Shown here piece after piece: positions 55,901 to 64,000 of a stretch of 64,000 nucleotides of DNA (positions are counted from its first letter, which is position 1; every line of letters starts with the position of its first letter). The stretch comes from Ruegeria sp. 6PALISEP08. GTDB lineage: Bacteria; Pseudomonadota; Alphaproteobacteria; Rhodobacterales; Rhodobacteraceae. Both the position numbers and the translations under genes were made by a program. The notes under the pieces are model-generated. The model did no database searches, was not told where the DNA came from, and was given only the letters and a program-made list of their open reading frames with translations. The DNA is taken from contig NZ_LGXZ01000014.1 of NCBI RefSeq assembly GCF_001238295.1, positions 1 to 64,000 of the forward strand, read 5' to 3'.

Positions 55901-58090
55901 ATGGATCGCGCAGCCATTGTGCACGAAAACTTCCTGCGTCGCGTGGCGGCGCGGGATTTCCCAGCGGGTAAGGCCCCAGCTGGTCCTCTGACCCAGACCG
56001 AAGCCGTGGGACTGTATCGCGCACAATGCCTTAGCCGCGCGTTGGATCGGCAAAGCCGCGCGATGCAGAAAGCCGGTCAGGGGTTTTATACCATCGGATC
56101 TTCCGGGCACGAAGGAATAGCAGCTGTTGCAGCCGCCCTGCGTCCGACTGATCCTGCCTTTCTGCACTATCGCGATGCTGCCTTTCAGATCGCCCGCTCC
56201 GATCAGGTGCCGGGACAGAGCCCGACCTGGGATATTCTGTTGTCCTTCGCCTCATCCTCAGAAGACCCGATCAGTGGCGGACGGCACAAGGTTCTGGGGT
56301 CCAAAACGCTGTGCATTCCACCGCAGACTTCGACCATTGCAAGTCATCTGCCCAAGGCAGTGGGCGCGGCCTATGCCATTGGCGCGGCCCGCCGCCACCG
56401 GCCTGAACATGCTGATATGCCTGACGACGCGATTGTCTATTGTTCCTTCGGTGATGCCTCTGCCAACCACTCAACCGCGCAAGGGGCGTTCAACACTGCG
56501 CAATGGACCTCCTACCAATCAGTGCCCCTACCACTTTTGTTTTGTTGTGAAGACAACGGCATCGGCATCTCGACCAAAACGCCGCGAGGCTGGATCGCAG
56601 CGACCTTCGAGAACCGGCCGGGATTGAAATACTTCAGCTGCAACGGGCTTGATCTGTTCGACACGTTCCGTGTGGCGCAAGAGGCCGCAGACTATGTGCG
56701 CCGCCGCCGCAAACCCGCCTTTCTGCACGTGCGCACCGTGCGCCTTTACGGTCATGCCGGGGCCGATATGCCAACAACGTATCTGCCAAAATCCGAGGTT
56801 GAGGAGGAAGAGGCCAACGATCCTTTGCTGCATTCGGTCCGCCTGTTGGAGCAATCTGGCGCGATGCAACCCGAAGACGCCCTGCGTGTCTATACCGACA
56901 CCTGTGCCCGCGTCGCACGCGTGGCTGACAAAGCCGTAACCCGTCCACGCCTGAAAACGGCAAGCGACGTGATAGCAAGTCTAGTCCCACCCACGCGCCA
57001 CTGTGCGCCGACCAACGGTCCTACCCCCGAGCAAAGGGCCGAGGTCTTCGGTGGCGATCTCAAGGCGCAGTCCGAGCCTCAGATCATGTCACGCCTGATC
57101 AACTGGACCCTGACCGACCTGATGCTGGAACACGCTGAAATCGTGATGATGGGCGAAGATGTTGGGCGCAAAGGCGGTGTCTATGGTGTGACGCAAAAAT
57201 TGCAGGCCCGCTTTGGCCCCGACCGGATGATCGATACGCTTCTGGATGAACAGTCGATCCTTGGCTTGGCAATCGGCATGGCACAAAACGGGTTCATTCC
57301 CATACCTGAAATCCAGTTTCTGGCCTATCTACACAACGCCGAAGATCAGTTGCGCGGCGAGGCGGCCACCCTGCCCTTCTTCTCAAACGGTCAGTACACA
57401 AACCCGATGGTCTTACGCATTGCCGGGTTGGGGTATCAGAAAGGGTTTGGCGGGCATTTCCATAACGATAACTCGGTCGCAGTTCTTCGCGACATTCCTG
57501 GCCTGATCCTGGCTTGCCCGTCGCACGGAGCTGATGCCGCGCGGATGCTGCGTGAATGCGTGCGGCTTGCGCGCGAGGAGCAACGGCTTGTCGTGTTCCT
57601 AGAACCCATCGCGCTCTACCCAATGCGCGATTTACACGAGGTGGGCGATGGCGGATGGATGCAGACCTACCCCGACCCGTCCGAACGCATCGGGTTCGGA
57701 GAGGTCCGCGTGGAGGGCGACGGAGATGATCTGGCCATCGTAACCTTCGGCAATGGCGTCTATCTCAGCCATCATGCGCAAAAGGCGTTGCAGGCGGATG
57801 GTATCAAATCCCGGATCGTCGACCTGCGGTGGCTGTCACCCCTGCCGAAGGATGCCTTGACCCATGCGATAGCCGGGGCCAAACGTATCCTGATCGTTGA
57901 CGAAACGCGCCACCATGGCGGTGTGGCCGAGGCGCTGATGGCGCATTTTCATGAATCCGTAAATGTACCACTGGCCCGTATCACCGCCGAAGACAGCTTC
58001 ATCGCAACCGGCCCGGCCTATGCCGCCACAATGCCGTCCAAAAACAGCATCGAGGCCGCAGCGCGGCGCCTGATGGAGACCGAGGTATGA
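55901..58090 (+). CDS. 2-oxoacid dehydrogenase E1, fused alpha and beta chains (candidate 2-oxoadipate dehydrogenase)
   Basis: The 729-residue protein joins an alpha half (about 1-370; FYTIGSSGHEGIAAV and the TPP motif GDASANHSTAQGAFN...N with EDNGIGIST) to a beta half (about 395-729; MGEDVGRKGGVYGVTQKLQ, DEQSILGLAIGMAQNG, HFHNDNSVAVLRDIPG). Branched-chain-type E1 enzymes usually have these on two chains. It would decarboxylate 2-oxoadipate and pass a glutaryl group on. No lipoyl E2 or E3 gene is near; the next gene is instead an acyltransferase. Confidence 0.85.
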   Translation: MDRAAIVHENFLRRVAARDFPAGKAPAGPLTQTEAVGLYRAQCLSRALDRQSRAMQKAGQGFYTIGSSGHEGIAAVAAALRPTDPAFLHYRDAAFQIARSDQVPGQSPTWDILLSFASSSEDPISGGRHKVLGSKTLCIPPQTSTIASHLPKAVGAAYAIGAARRHRPEHADMPDDAIVYCSFGDASANHSTAQGAFNTAQWTSYQSVPLPLLFCCEDNGIGISTKTPRGWIAATFENRPGLKYFSCNGLDLFDTFRVAQEAADYVRRRRKPAFLHVRTVRLYGHAGADMPTTYLPKSEVEEEEANDPLLHSVRLLEQSGAMQPEDALRVYTDTCARVARVADKAVTRPRLKTASDVIASLVPPTRHCAPTNGPTPEQRAEVFGGDLKAQSEPQIMSRLINWTLTDLMLEHAEIVMMGEDVGRKGGVYGVTQKLQARFGPDRMIDTLLDEQSILGLAIGMAQNGFIPIPEIQFLAYLHNAEDQLRGEAATLPFFSNGQYTNPMVLRIAGLGYQKGFGGHFHNDNSVAVLRDIPGLILACPSHGADAARMLRECVRLAREEQRLVVFLEPIALYPMRDLHEVGDGGWMQTYPDPSERIGFGEVRVEGDGDDLAIVTFGNGVYLSHHAQKALQADGIKSRIVDLRWLSPLPKDALTHAIAGAKRILIVDETRHHGGVAEALMAHFHESVNVPLARITAEDSFIATGPAYAATMPSKNSIEAAARRLMETEV

Positions 58091-59124
58091 GCCAAGAAAA
58101 ACAGACCGCCGTTGTTATCTGCCCCGGTCGCGGAACGTATAACAAACCCGAACTTGGTGTGCTGGGGCGTCACTTCTCGGACAACGCGCTGCTGGCCCAC
58201 TTCGACCAGATGCGCAGCGCACAGGGCCAGGAAACTCTGACTGCGCTGGACGGCGCGACGCGGTATTCGGTTGCAAAACATACGCGCGGCGATAATGCCT
58301 CGGCCCTGATCTATGCCGCTACGCTAGGCGATTTCCGCGCCATCGACCCTGAAAAGATCGACGTGGTGGCGGTGACAGGCAACTCGATGGGCTGGTATTC
58401 GGCCCTGGCCTGCGCTGGCGCGTTGATCGCCGAAAGTGGGTTCGAGGTGGTCAACACCATGGGCACGCTGATGCAGGACAACATGATCGGTGGGCAGCTT
58501 GTTTATCCATTCCTGAACGCGGATTGGCATCCGGATCCAGTCCGCAAGGCCGAGCTTTTGGCTCTGGTCGATCAGATCAGCGGAACGGATGCAACGCTGA
58601 CCCTGTCGATTGATCTGGGTGGAATGCTGGTGTTGGCAGGGGATGAAGCCGGGCTGGCTGCGTTCGAAAAAGCCGTGCCAGTTGTGCAGGATCGATTTCC
58701 CCTGCGCCTGGCCAATCACGCGGGCTTTCATTCAAACCTTCAAGCCCCCGTGGCCGCGCAGGGCCGCGCGCGACTGGGCGTTGACCTTTTCCAACAGCCC
58801 GATCTTCCGATGATCGACGGCCGCGGTCAGATCTGGTGGCCCGGAGCTTGCGACACGCACGCGCTTTGGGATTATACGCTGGGTCATCAGGTCACAGAAA
58901 CCTACGACTTCACCCAGGCGGTTGCACAGGCCGCACGTGAGTTCGCGCCAGACCTGTTCATTGTCACCGGCCCGGGCACCACGCTGGGCGGGGCTGTGGC
59001 ACAATCCCTGATCCTCAGCAACTGGGATGGGCTGTGCGACAAGACTGCCTTCCAGAACAATCAGCGCGAAGCACCTTTTCTGGTTTCAATGGGGATGGAC
59101 GATCAAAGGACACTGGTCACCTAG
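58087..59124 (+). CDS. FabD-like acyltransferase
   Basis: The 345-residue protein overlaps the E1 gene by 4 bp. It has a malonyl-transferase-like core: AVVICPGRGTYNKPELG, the nucleophile elbow VTGNSMGWYSALACAGAL (Ser in GxSxG), LMQDN, and ANHAGFHSNLQAPV with a likely catalytic His. The Arg of FabD that holds the malonyl carboxylate (in MRxxGxxMQ) appears replaced (NTMGTLMQ). This suggests another acyl group, possibly the one made by the E1 next to it. The carrier (CoA, ACP or lipoyl) is unknown. Confidence 0.78.
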   Translation: MSQEKQTAVVICPGRGTYNKPELGVLGRHFSDNALLAHFDQMRSAQGQETLTALDGATRYSVAKHTRGDNASALIYAATLGDFRAIDPEKIDVVAVTGNSMGWYSALACAGALIAESGFEVVNTMGTLMQDNMIGGQLVYPFLNADWHPDPVRKAELLALVDQISGTDATLTLSIDLGGMLVLAGDEAGLAAFEKAVPVVQDRFPLRLANHAGFHSNLQAPVAAQGRARLGVDLFQQPDLPMIDGRGQIWWPGACDTHALWDYTLGHQVTETYDFTQAVAQAAREFAPDLFIVTGPGTTLGGAVAQSLILSNWDGLCDKTAFQNNQREAPFLVSMGMDDQRTLVT

Positions 59125-59171
59125 CCTGACGCCTCACCTTGAAGGCGCCAATGGCTGAGAGGTTGCTCTGG

Positions 59172-59915
59172 TTAGAGGCTGACAAGTTTGTGCTGACCGT
59201 CAGAGCCTAGGAAACTCGTTTGACCAGACCCAAACGCCGCCTGAAAGGCTTTGTCCGTCTTGGCCCATTCCAGCAACGCTTTGGCCTCTTTCAGTGCGTC
59301 CGGTCCTGTCGGGGCAGCAGCGATGGCCGCAAGTATCTGCCGCAATTTTGAGCTTTTGTCTGCCACGCTCGCCCCGACCTCAAGCACAAGACCCACAACC
59401 GGAGGCGGGGTATACACATAATCCGCATCGGATTGCGCCGCTATACGGGCTTGTAAGGCCGGAACGATGTCGACCGTGTCATGGACATAAGTCCAACTGG
59501 TAGACAGCCCCTCGATCATGGGATTGTCAGTCCCGGCCAGCATCGTGATTGGCGTGGTTTTGTAGATCACGATCGGTTTGCCAGCCGCATAAGCGATAGA
59601 GGATTCAACAAGACTGCCCCCGTCAGGCACGCGCCCATCCATGTTGAAAACGAGACATGTGCACCGACCGATCAACTGATAAATATCCAGCGAAAAAGTG
59701 ACTTTGCGCACAATCGAGAGCGCGATTTGCCCTTCCTGCGATGAAATCTGGGGATCAAGAAGCAACGCCATCAACTTGCCCACTTCAAGCCCGTCTCGCT
59801 GCGGCAGATAAGTTGTGAACCCCCCGGCCTCAAGCACAGCAGCAATGTTCTGCTGCTCCCAAAGATCCCCGACGCTGAACATCGGCCCCGAGCAATACAC
59901 GATCTGTTCTGACAT
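59172..59915 (-). CDS. Nucleoside 2-deoxyribosyltransferase-like protein
   Basis: The ATG at 59915 gives 247 residues. The first 150 form an NDT-like fold: VYCSGPMFSVGDLWEQQNIAAVLEAGGFTTYLPQRDG, a long central helix, then FNMDGRVPDGGSLVESSIAYAAGKPIVIYK, with the family Asp and the nucleophile-type Glu in SLVESS. NDT enzymes cleave or swap N-glycosidic bonds of nucleosides. The C-terminal 90 residues are helical and not part of the classic enzyme. It lies 24 bp after the cyclase-ATPase gene on the same strand, so the two are likely co-transcribed. Confidence 0.75.
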   Translation of the reverse strand: MSEQIVYCSGPMFSVGDLWEQQNIAAVLEAGGFTTYLPQRDGLEVGKLMALLLDPQISSQEGQIALSIVRKVTFSLDIYQLIGRCTCLVFNMDGRVPDGGSLVESSIAYAAGKPIVIYKTTPITMLAGTDNPMIEGLSTSWTYVHDTVDIVPALQARIAAQSDADYVYTPPPVVGLVLEVGASVADKSSKLRQILAAIAAAPTGPDALKEAKALLEWAKTDKAFQAAFGSGQTSFLGSDGQHKLVSL

Positions 59916-59939
59916 TTGAAAAAGCTCCACAAATTGAGT

Positions 59940-62900
59940 TCATGAATTTACGGAAGTGAGGACACGGGATGCCTTTTGCGCATCCGGAGTATCCGTCCCT
60001 GGTTCCAGCGTCTTAAGAACGGTCGCCAACCGATTTCTCGTGGTCCGATCTTCGGACCCAAGTACGTCGTCCAGTGTCAACAACGCGCGAAGCTCTAACG
60101 AGCTGGCATGATTGTCGCGCGCCAGGTCCACGGCTTCGGAAACGCTTTCGACTGCCGCTGTGCGGTCGCCCATCGTCGCCTGAACCACTCCTAAAAGGCG
60201 TTTCAGTTCCGCATCCCAGAAATGCTGACCCAACATCGCCGACATCTGTCCGCCCGTTTTCAGTACCCCCAACGCAATTTCGGGGTTGCCCTGATCCGCC
60301 TGCGCGCTGGCCATAATGGAAAATCCCAGCCCAACGGCAGATTGGCTGCCACTGCCTGACAGGATACCAAGCCCTGCTTCGATATCTTGCAGACGTTTTG
60401 CGGGCGGATCGACCTTCTGACCGGCGCGCAGCAGCAGGCACAACCCTTGCCAGAACGGTATCCCGAGGTTGGCGCAGAACATCACGGTTTCATCTGCGAC
60501 CTCGTAAGCAAGTTCCTCATCCCCACGGTAATGATGGATGAGCGCAAGATAAGACCGTGCGGCGGCCAAGCTGAGGGCGGATTCGAGCCCCTCGGCAAGG
60601 GCAACTCCCTGGCACGCGCGTCTGAGACCGGTCTGCGCGGCCCCCAACCACCAATGCGACGCCGCAGCAGCCCCATAGGCCACGACACCCTGATCGGTTC
60701 CGACACCATAAGTCACATTTGCAAAATCATCGGGTTGATACAGCGACACCGCCGTTTCTGCGTGGTCGAGCGCATCTTGCACATCGCCGATCTGAAACTT
60801 CGCATTCGCAAGCGACGAATGAGCCCGAAGCAGCCCAATGCGGTGATTGGCGGGTTCTGACCAAGACAAAATCTGAAGTGCAAACTCACAGGCTTTACCG
60901 CAATCGCCCTTCCCAATCCAATATGCTGCCAAACCATTAAGCGCCGAGGACCGCTCGTCATAATCGTTCAGCGTTTCTGCAATGCTCAGAGCGCGCTCCC
61001 ACACCGGAACGATTTCATCTGACCCAAACCCTCGCACTCCCATCAACGCGTTACCCAGCAATATCTGCAGTGACAGCTCAGAGATGTTCCGTTCGGGCGT
61101 TTCCGGCGCGCCTTCCAATGCCTCAAGCGCGCGTCTGTAGAGTGTCGTGGCATCCTCGACCGCAGCCTGTTTCGCGGCACTCCGACCCGCTTTTTTGAAC
61201 CATTCCGCAGCTGGACTGAATTGCTCGGACTCAAGCAGGTGGTGGGCCACCACAGACGGGTTCATGGCCCCCTGTCGACTGAACTGGGTCATTAATTGAT
61301 CCGCTGTCGCTGCGTGAAGGGTCTTTCGTCTTTGACGTAGCAACGTGCCATAAGCTCCATCTCGGGTCAGGGCGTGGCGAAAGAAATAATTGCTTGGTTG
61401 CCTCTCATGCTGCCGGATCAGATCGGCACCCAACAACTGATCAAGCGCCGCCTCCAATCCGTCGGCGTCCAGTTCCGAGACCGCTGCAAGAAGCGCCTGG
61501 TCAAACGCCTGCCCCAAAACAGAAGCCACCTGAGCGGTGCCTTTGGCATTTCCCGGCAGGCCGTCAAGCTGTTGCATGACCAGGCCGTCAAGCGACGTCG
61601 GAATCAAGGAATGATGCCCGGCCTCATCACGCAGCGCCTGGCGCGTCAGCTCCTCCAGAAACAGCGGCACACCCTGCGCACGGTCGATCAATTGCTCCAC
61701 ATCCCCAATGCTGAGACGCTGCGTGTCATCGATCGTCCGAATAAGCTGTTGCGCATCCGTTTCGGCCAGGGACGGCAGTTCAATCGTGTGGCCAATAAGC
61801 TTCTTTGCGATACCGTCATTGGCGTTTCGCGAGGTAACAAGACACAGGAACCTTGCGGGAATGTCCCGTTCCAACATCAGGTTCAGCAAGTCAATCGTCG
61901 TCGCATCGCTCCAATGCAGGTCTTCACACACCAGCACAACGGGACGTTGAGTGGACAGAAACTCGATCCAATGTACCAGAGTTTCCAATGTCTTCTTACG
62001 CAGGCTTTCGGGGCTTTCGCTCCCCAGAACCGAGGTTTCGGGTGCCCGAATCCCCAGAAGGTTGGCGATGACCGGAAACGCATCCGCGGGCCTGTCTTCC
62101 CAGGTGGCCAAACCGTCTTTCAAACGGGTCGCGGCGTCTTCGGTTTCCTGCGGGTCCGCAATTCCAAGACTTTTCAGTGCCAGTTCGATGAATGGATGCA
62201 AGGCCGCACCTGTTTGAAGCACGTCGCACCTGGCCTCAAGCCACGTATGGGGCGTTTCGGCCAAGCTTGCCTGAAACCTGTCGACCAAAGTACTTTTGCC
62301 CAAGCCCGGTTCAGCAAAAATGCAAACGCCCGACCTCTTCCCATCCAGAACAGACTCAAATTCTGACTTCAGCCTAGCCAGCTCCTCGTCACGGCCAACC
62401 AGGGTGTGCACCGTCCGCGGCACTGGACGCTTCGCTGCTGTGGATTGGTGCAGGTGATGAAGGACAACTTTGTTCGCAATCCCCTTCAACTGAATCGGCG
62501 GCTGCGGTCGCGAAGCGAACTTTCCTTTCAGCAGATCCAACGCAGATTCACTGGTGAAGATCGTGCCCGGCGATGCCGCTGATTGAATGCGTGCAGCAAC
62601 GTTAACTGTTTCCCCCAACAGGATATCGCCCAGACCGTCGCTGTTTTGCCCTACAATCACCGGTCCGGCATGGATACCTACGCGCGCCTGCAACGGCTCT
62701 TTCAGGTTGGGTTGCCCAATTTTCCCCAATCCTCCCAACAACTCGAAAGCCGCGCGTACAGCTCGCTCCGCATCGTTTTCCTGCGCCCGCGGGTATCCGA
62801 AATAGACCAGAAGCCCATCCCCCAGATAATTCGCTATCTTTCCACCGAATTTCTCGAAGGTCTGAGTTCCAAATTTCTGAAACGCCAGCATCAGGTTGGC

Positions 62901-63029
62901 GAAATCCTCGGATTCCATTTTTGTGCTCAACGCTGTCGAGCCGACAACATCAACAAATGCCAGGACAAGCCGCCGCCTCTCACCGCTGAGTCCAGAATCT
63001 TTTTGAGTACTGGCGGAGGTCTTCGCCAT
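59940..63029 (-). CDS. Adenylate cyclase-AAA ATPase-TPR protein (third cyclase)
   Basis: I choose the ATG at 63029 (AGGTGA ahead) over 63110; 1,029 residues result. The class III cyclase domain shows RLVLAFVDVVGSTALS (Asp near 27) and NYLGDGLLVYFGYPRAQ (Asp near 71), then LGETVNVAARI. The ATPase domain has EPGLGKST (near 240) and VLVCEDLHWSDATT. About 500 residues of TPR-like helices follow. A single cyclase domain needs to dimerise to act. Upstream, divergent, is a metallophosphoesterase; downstream, an NDT-like protein. Confidence 0.88.
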   Translation of the reverse strand: MAKTSASTQKDSGLSGERRRLVLAFVDVVGSTALSTKMESEDFANLMLAFQKFGTQTFEKFGGKIANYLGDGLLVYFGYPRAQENDAERAVRAAFELLGGLGKIGQPNLKEPLQARVGIHAGPVIVGQNSDGLGDILLGETVNVAARIQSAASPGTIFTSESALDLLKGKFASRPQPPIQLKGIANKVVLHHLHQSTAAKRPVPRTVHTLVGRDEELARLKSEFESVLDGKRSGVCIFAEPGLGKSTLVDRFQASLAETPHTWLEARCDVLQTGAALHPFIELALKSLGIADPQETEDAATRLKDGLATWEDRPADAFPVIANLLGIRAPETSVLGSESPESLRKKTLETLVHWIEFLSTQRPVVLVCEDLHWSDATTIDLLNLMLERDIPARFLCLVTSRNANDGIAKKLIGHTIELPSLAETDAQQLIRTIDDTQRLSIGDVEQLIDRAQGVPLFLEELTRQALRDEAGHHSLIPTSLDGLVMQQLDGLPGNAKGTAQVASVLGQAFDQALLAAVSELDADGLEAALDQLLGADLIRQHERQPSNYFFRHALTRDGAYGTLLRQRRKTLHAATADQLMTQFSRQGAMNPSVVAHHLLESEQFSPAAEWFKKAGRSAAKQAAVEDATTLYRRALEALEGAPETPERNISELSLQILLGNALMGVRGFGSDEIVPVWERALSIAETLNDYDERSSALNGLAAYWIGKGDCGKACEFALQILSWSEPANHRIGLLRAHSSLANAKFQIGDVQDALDHAETAVSLYQPDDFANVTYGVGTDQGVVAYGAAAASHWWLGAAQTGLRRACQGVALAEGLESALSLAAARSYLALIHHYRGDEELAYEVADETVMFCANLGIPFWQGLCLLLRAGQKVDPPAKRLQDIEAGLGILSGSGSQSAVGLGFSIMASAQADQGNPEIALGVLKTGGQMSAMLGQHFWDAELKRLLGVVQATMGDRTAAVESVSEAVDLARDNHASSLELRALLTLDDVLGSEDRTTRNRLATVLKTLEPGTDTPDAQKASRVLTSVNS

Positions 63030-63106
63030 AAGGTCACCTGCGCGCAAAAAACGAGAAAACAGTTCAGTCAAAATCCATGTATTGTTCAAGCAAACACGCA
63101 AAGGTG

Positions 63107-63127
63107 TCACAAGGTCAAGTTTTGTGA
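63107..63127. promoter_or_regulatory. Inverted repeat between the cyclase and phosphoesterase genes
   Basis: TCACAA, nine bases, TTGTGA is a perfect dyad in the 181-bp divergent gap, 78 bp ahead of the cyclase ATG. The half-site resembles the TGTGA core of Crp-family sites but with different spacing. If a cAMP-responsive regulator bound here, the cyclase would feed back on itself; this is inference. Confidence 0.4.
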
Positions 63128-63210
63128 TAGATCAAAGGACTAGTCAGACCTCGTACCGAAGTAGGAATTCGAGGCGTTAAAGCGTTATTAAAACATGTAT
63201 TGGGTGGATT

Positions 63211-64000
63211 ATGGGCGACATCAGATATGTCTGTCTTTCAGATATGCATTTCGGGGCGGATAACAGCATTTTAACCCGTCTGAACGCAACCGATGGTCAA
63301 GTAGACCCGATGCACCCCAGCGATGTTTTGATTCACTTGGCTAACTGCCTGAGACACCTGATCAACGAAAACTCAGGCGACCGTCTGCCAACGCTCATTC
63401 TGAATGGCGACATTCTTGATCTGGCCTTCAGCACCGAAAATGTCGCTGCAATGGCGTTTCGACACTTTCTTGAACTGACCATGCCGGAAGACCCAGCCGC
63501 CCGGCTTTTCGACCCCGAGATTGTATTCATTCCCGGCAACCACGACCATCACCTTTGGGAAACCTGCCGCGAACGCCAATATGCGGATTCCCTGAGTTCC
63601 GCCGATTGGAGCACCCCTCTGCCCACCCCGCCGCACATCACACCGATGCGCGACCCGGAAGGGGTGCCAAGTTATTTTGTTAATGCAATCACCCACAGCC
63701 TCCCCTGGCTGTCAGAGACGCGGATCAAAACCGTTTATCCAAACTACGCCATCACGTCAGGCGACAAGCTTATCGTGGTCAGCCACGGGCACTTCATCGA
63801 AGACGCGTATCTGATGGTCAGCGAGTTTGCGGATCTCCTCTACCCCAAGACAACTCCACCCGAAACGATGGAAGCATGGGAGGCCCAAAACTTCGCCTGG
63901 ATCGATTTCGTCTGGTCCGTTTTGGGCCGTTCCGGGCATATCGGGGTTGACGAAGAAAACGTTTATAATACTGAAAACAGCCCGAAGGCGATTGGATCAT
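63211..64000 (+). CDS. Calcineurin-like metallophosphoesterase, 3' end outside window
   Basis: An open frame from ATG 63211 runs without a stop to the window edge, giving at least 263 residues. It has all metallophosphoesterase blocks: LSDMHFG (DxH), LNGDILDL (GDxxD), FIPGNHDHH (GNHD) and VVSHGHF (GHxH). The insert between GNHD and GHxH is long. It lies divergently from the third cyclase gene. It could hydrolyse a cyclic nucleotide or another phosphodiester, but the family is broad. Confidence 0.87.
   Translation, partial: MGDIRYVCLSDMHFGADNSILTRLNATDGQVDPMHPSDVLIHLANCLRHLINENSGDRLPTLILNGDILDLAFSTENVAAMAFRHFLELTMPEDPAARLFDPEIVFIPGNHDHHLWETCRERQYADSLSSADWSTPLPTPPHITPMRDPEGVPSYFVNAITHSLPWLSETRIKTVYPNYAITSGDKLIVVSHGHFIEDAYLMVSEFADLLYPKTTPPETMEAWEAQNFAWIDFVWSVLGRSGHIGVDEENVYNTENSPKAIGS

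Noticed and set aside
61374..62366. 330-codon plus-strand frame inside the third cyclase gene
   Set aside because: Antisense shadow, rich in Arg, Gln and Pro, overlapping the ATPase domain of a clear gene.

Overview
The window looks like a chromosomal segment of a marine Roseobacter-group alphaproteobacterium (Rhodobacteraceae). This is inferred from gene content: O2-independent ubiquinone genes, methanethiol oxidase, RbsABC-type sugar transport, a lysine/aminoadipate operon, high GC with frequent ATGA overlaps, and degenerate intergenic elements of the 'GACCGNTTTGTCCGC' kind. No database search was possible; family calls rest on motifs and remembered family architecture.

Layout. 1-2.4 kb is a worn region: the end of an amidohydrolase, an FNR-boxed small lipoprotein, an HNH-HIT gene broken by one stop codon and cut at its 3' end, and a recombinase remnant. 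2.4-12.5 kb holds a divergent pair: a 1,914-residue fusion (GMC oxidoreductase, alpha/beta hydrolase, PhoD-like phosphatase) and a soluble-adenylyl-cyclase-like protein (two cyclase domains, ATPase, TPR-like tail). 12.6-18.5 kb is ubiXD divergent from ubiTUV-nnrS, with an FNR/NnrR-type box between them. 18.6-29.9 kb is a non-phosphorylating L-fucose/D-arabinose catabolic locus: ABC importer, UxaA-family dehydratase, GntR regulator, aldose dehydrogenase, mutarotase, lactonase, two FAH-family enzymes, an SDR and a gutted aldehyde dehydrogenase.

30-36.3 kb is AT-richer and gene-poor, dominated by a second cyclase-ATPase (SAM domain first). 36.4-41.3 kb has small stress or redox genes and an IclR-controlled methanethiol oxidase / ferredoxin / CoA-binding operon. 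41.5-48.6 kb is a stack of integrated elements at the 3' end of tRNA-Thr(UGU): a two-integrase island, then a 2.8 kb integrase-less cassette (small membrane protein, HlyD-type protein, K+ channel) bounded by duplicated 17-bp att cores and carrying TTACGTACATC repeats at both ends.

49.8-59.1 kb encodes a nearly complete lysine-to-crotonyl-CoA route (lysine 6-dehydrogenase, semialdehyde dehydrogenase, aminotransferase, 2-oxoadipate E1, glutaryl-CoA dehydrogenase) with an unexpected FabD-like acyltransferase. 59.2-64 kb carries a third cyclase-ATPase in apparent operon with a nucleoside deoxyribosyltransferase-like protein, divergent from a metallophosphoesterase that runs off the window.

The most unusual features are the three separate cyclase-ATPase-TPR proteins with their distinctive partners, the giant three-enzyme fusion, and the tandem att cassette.
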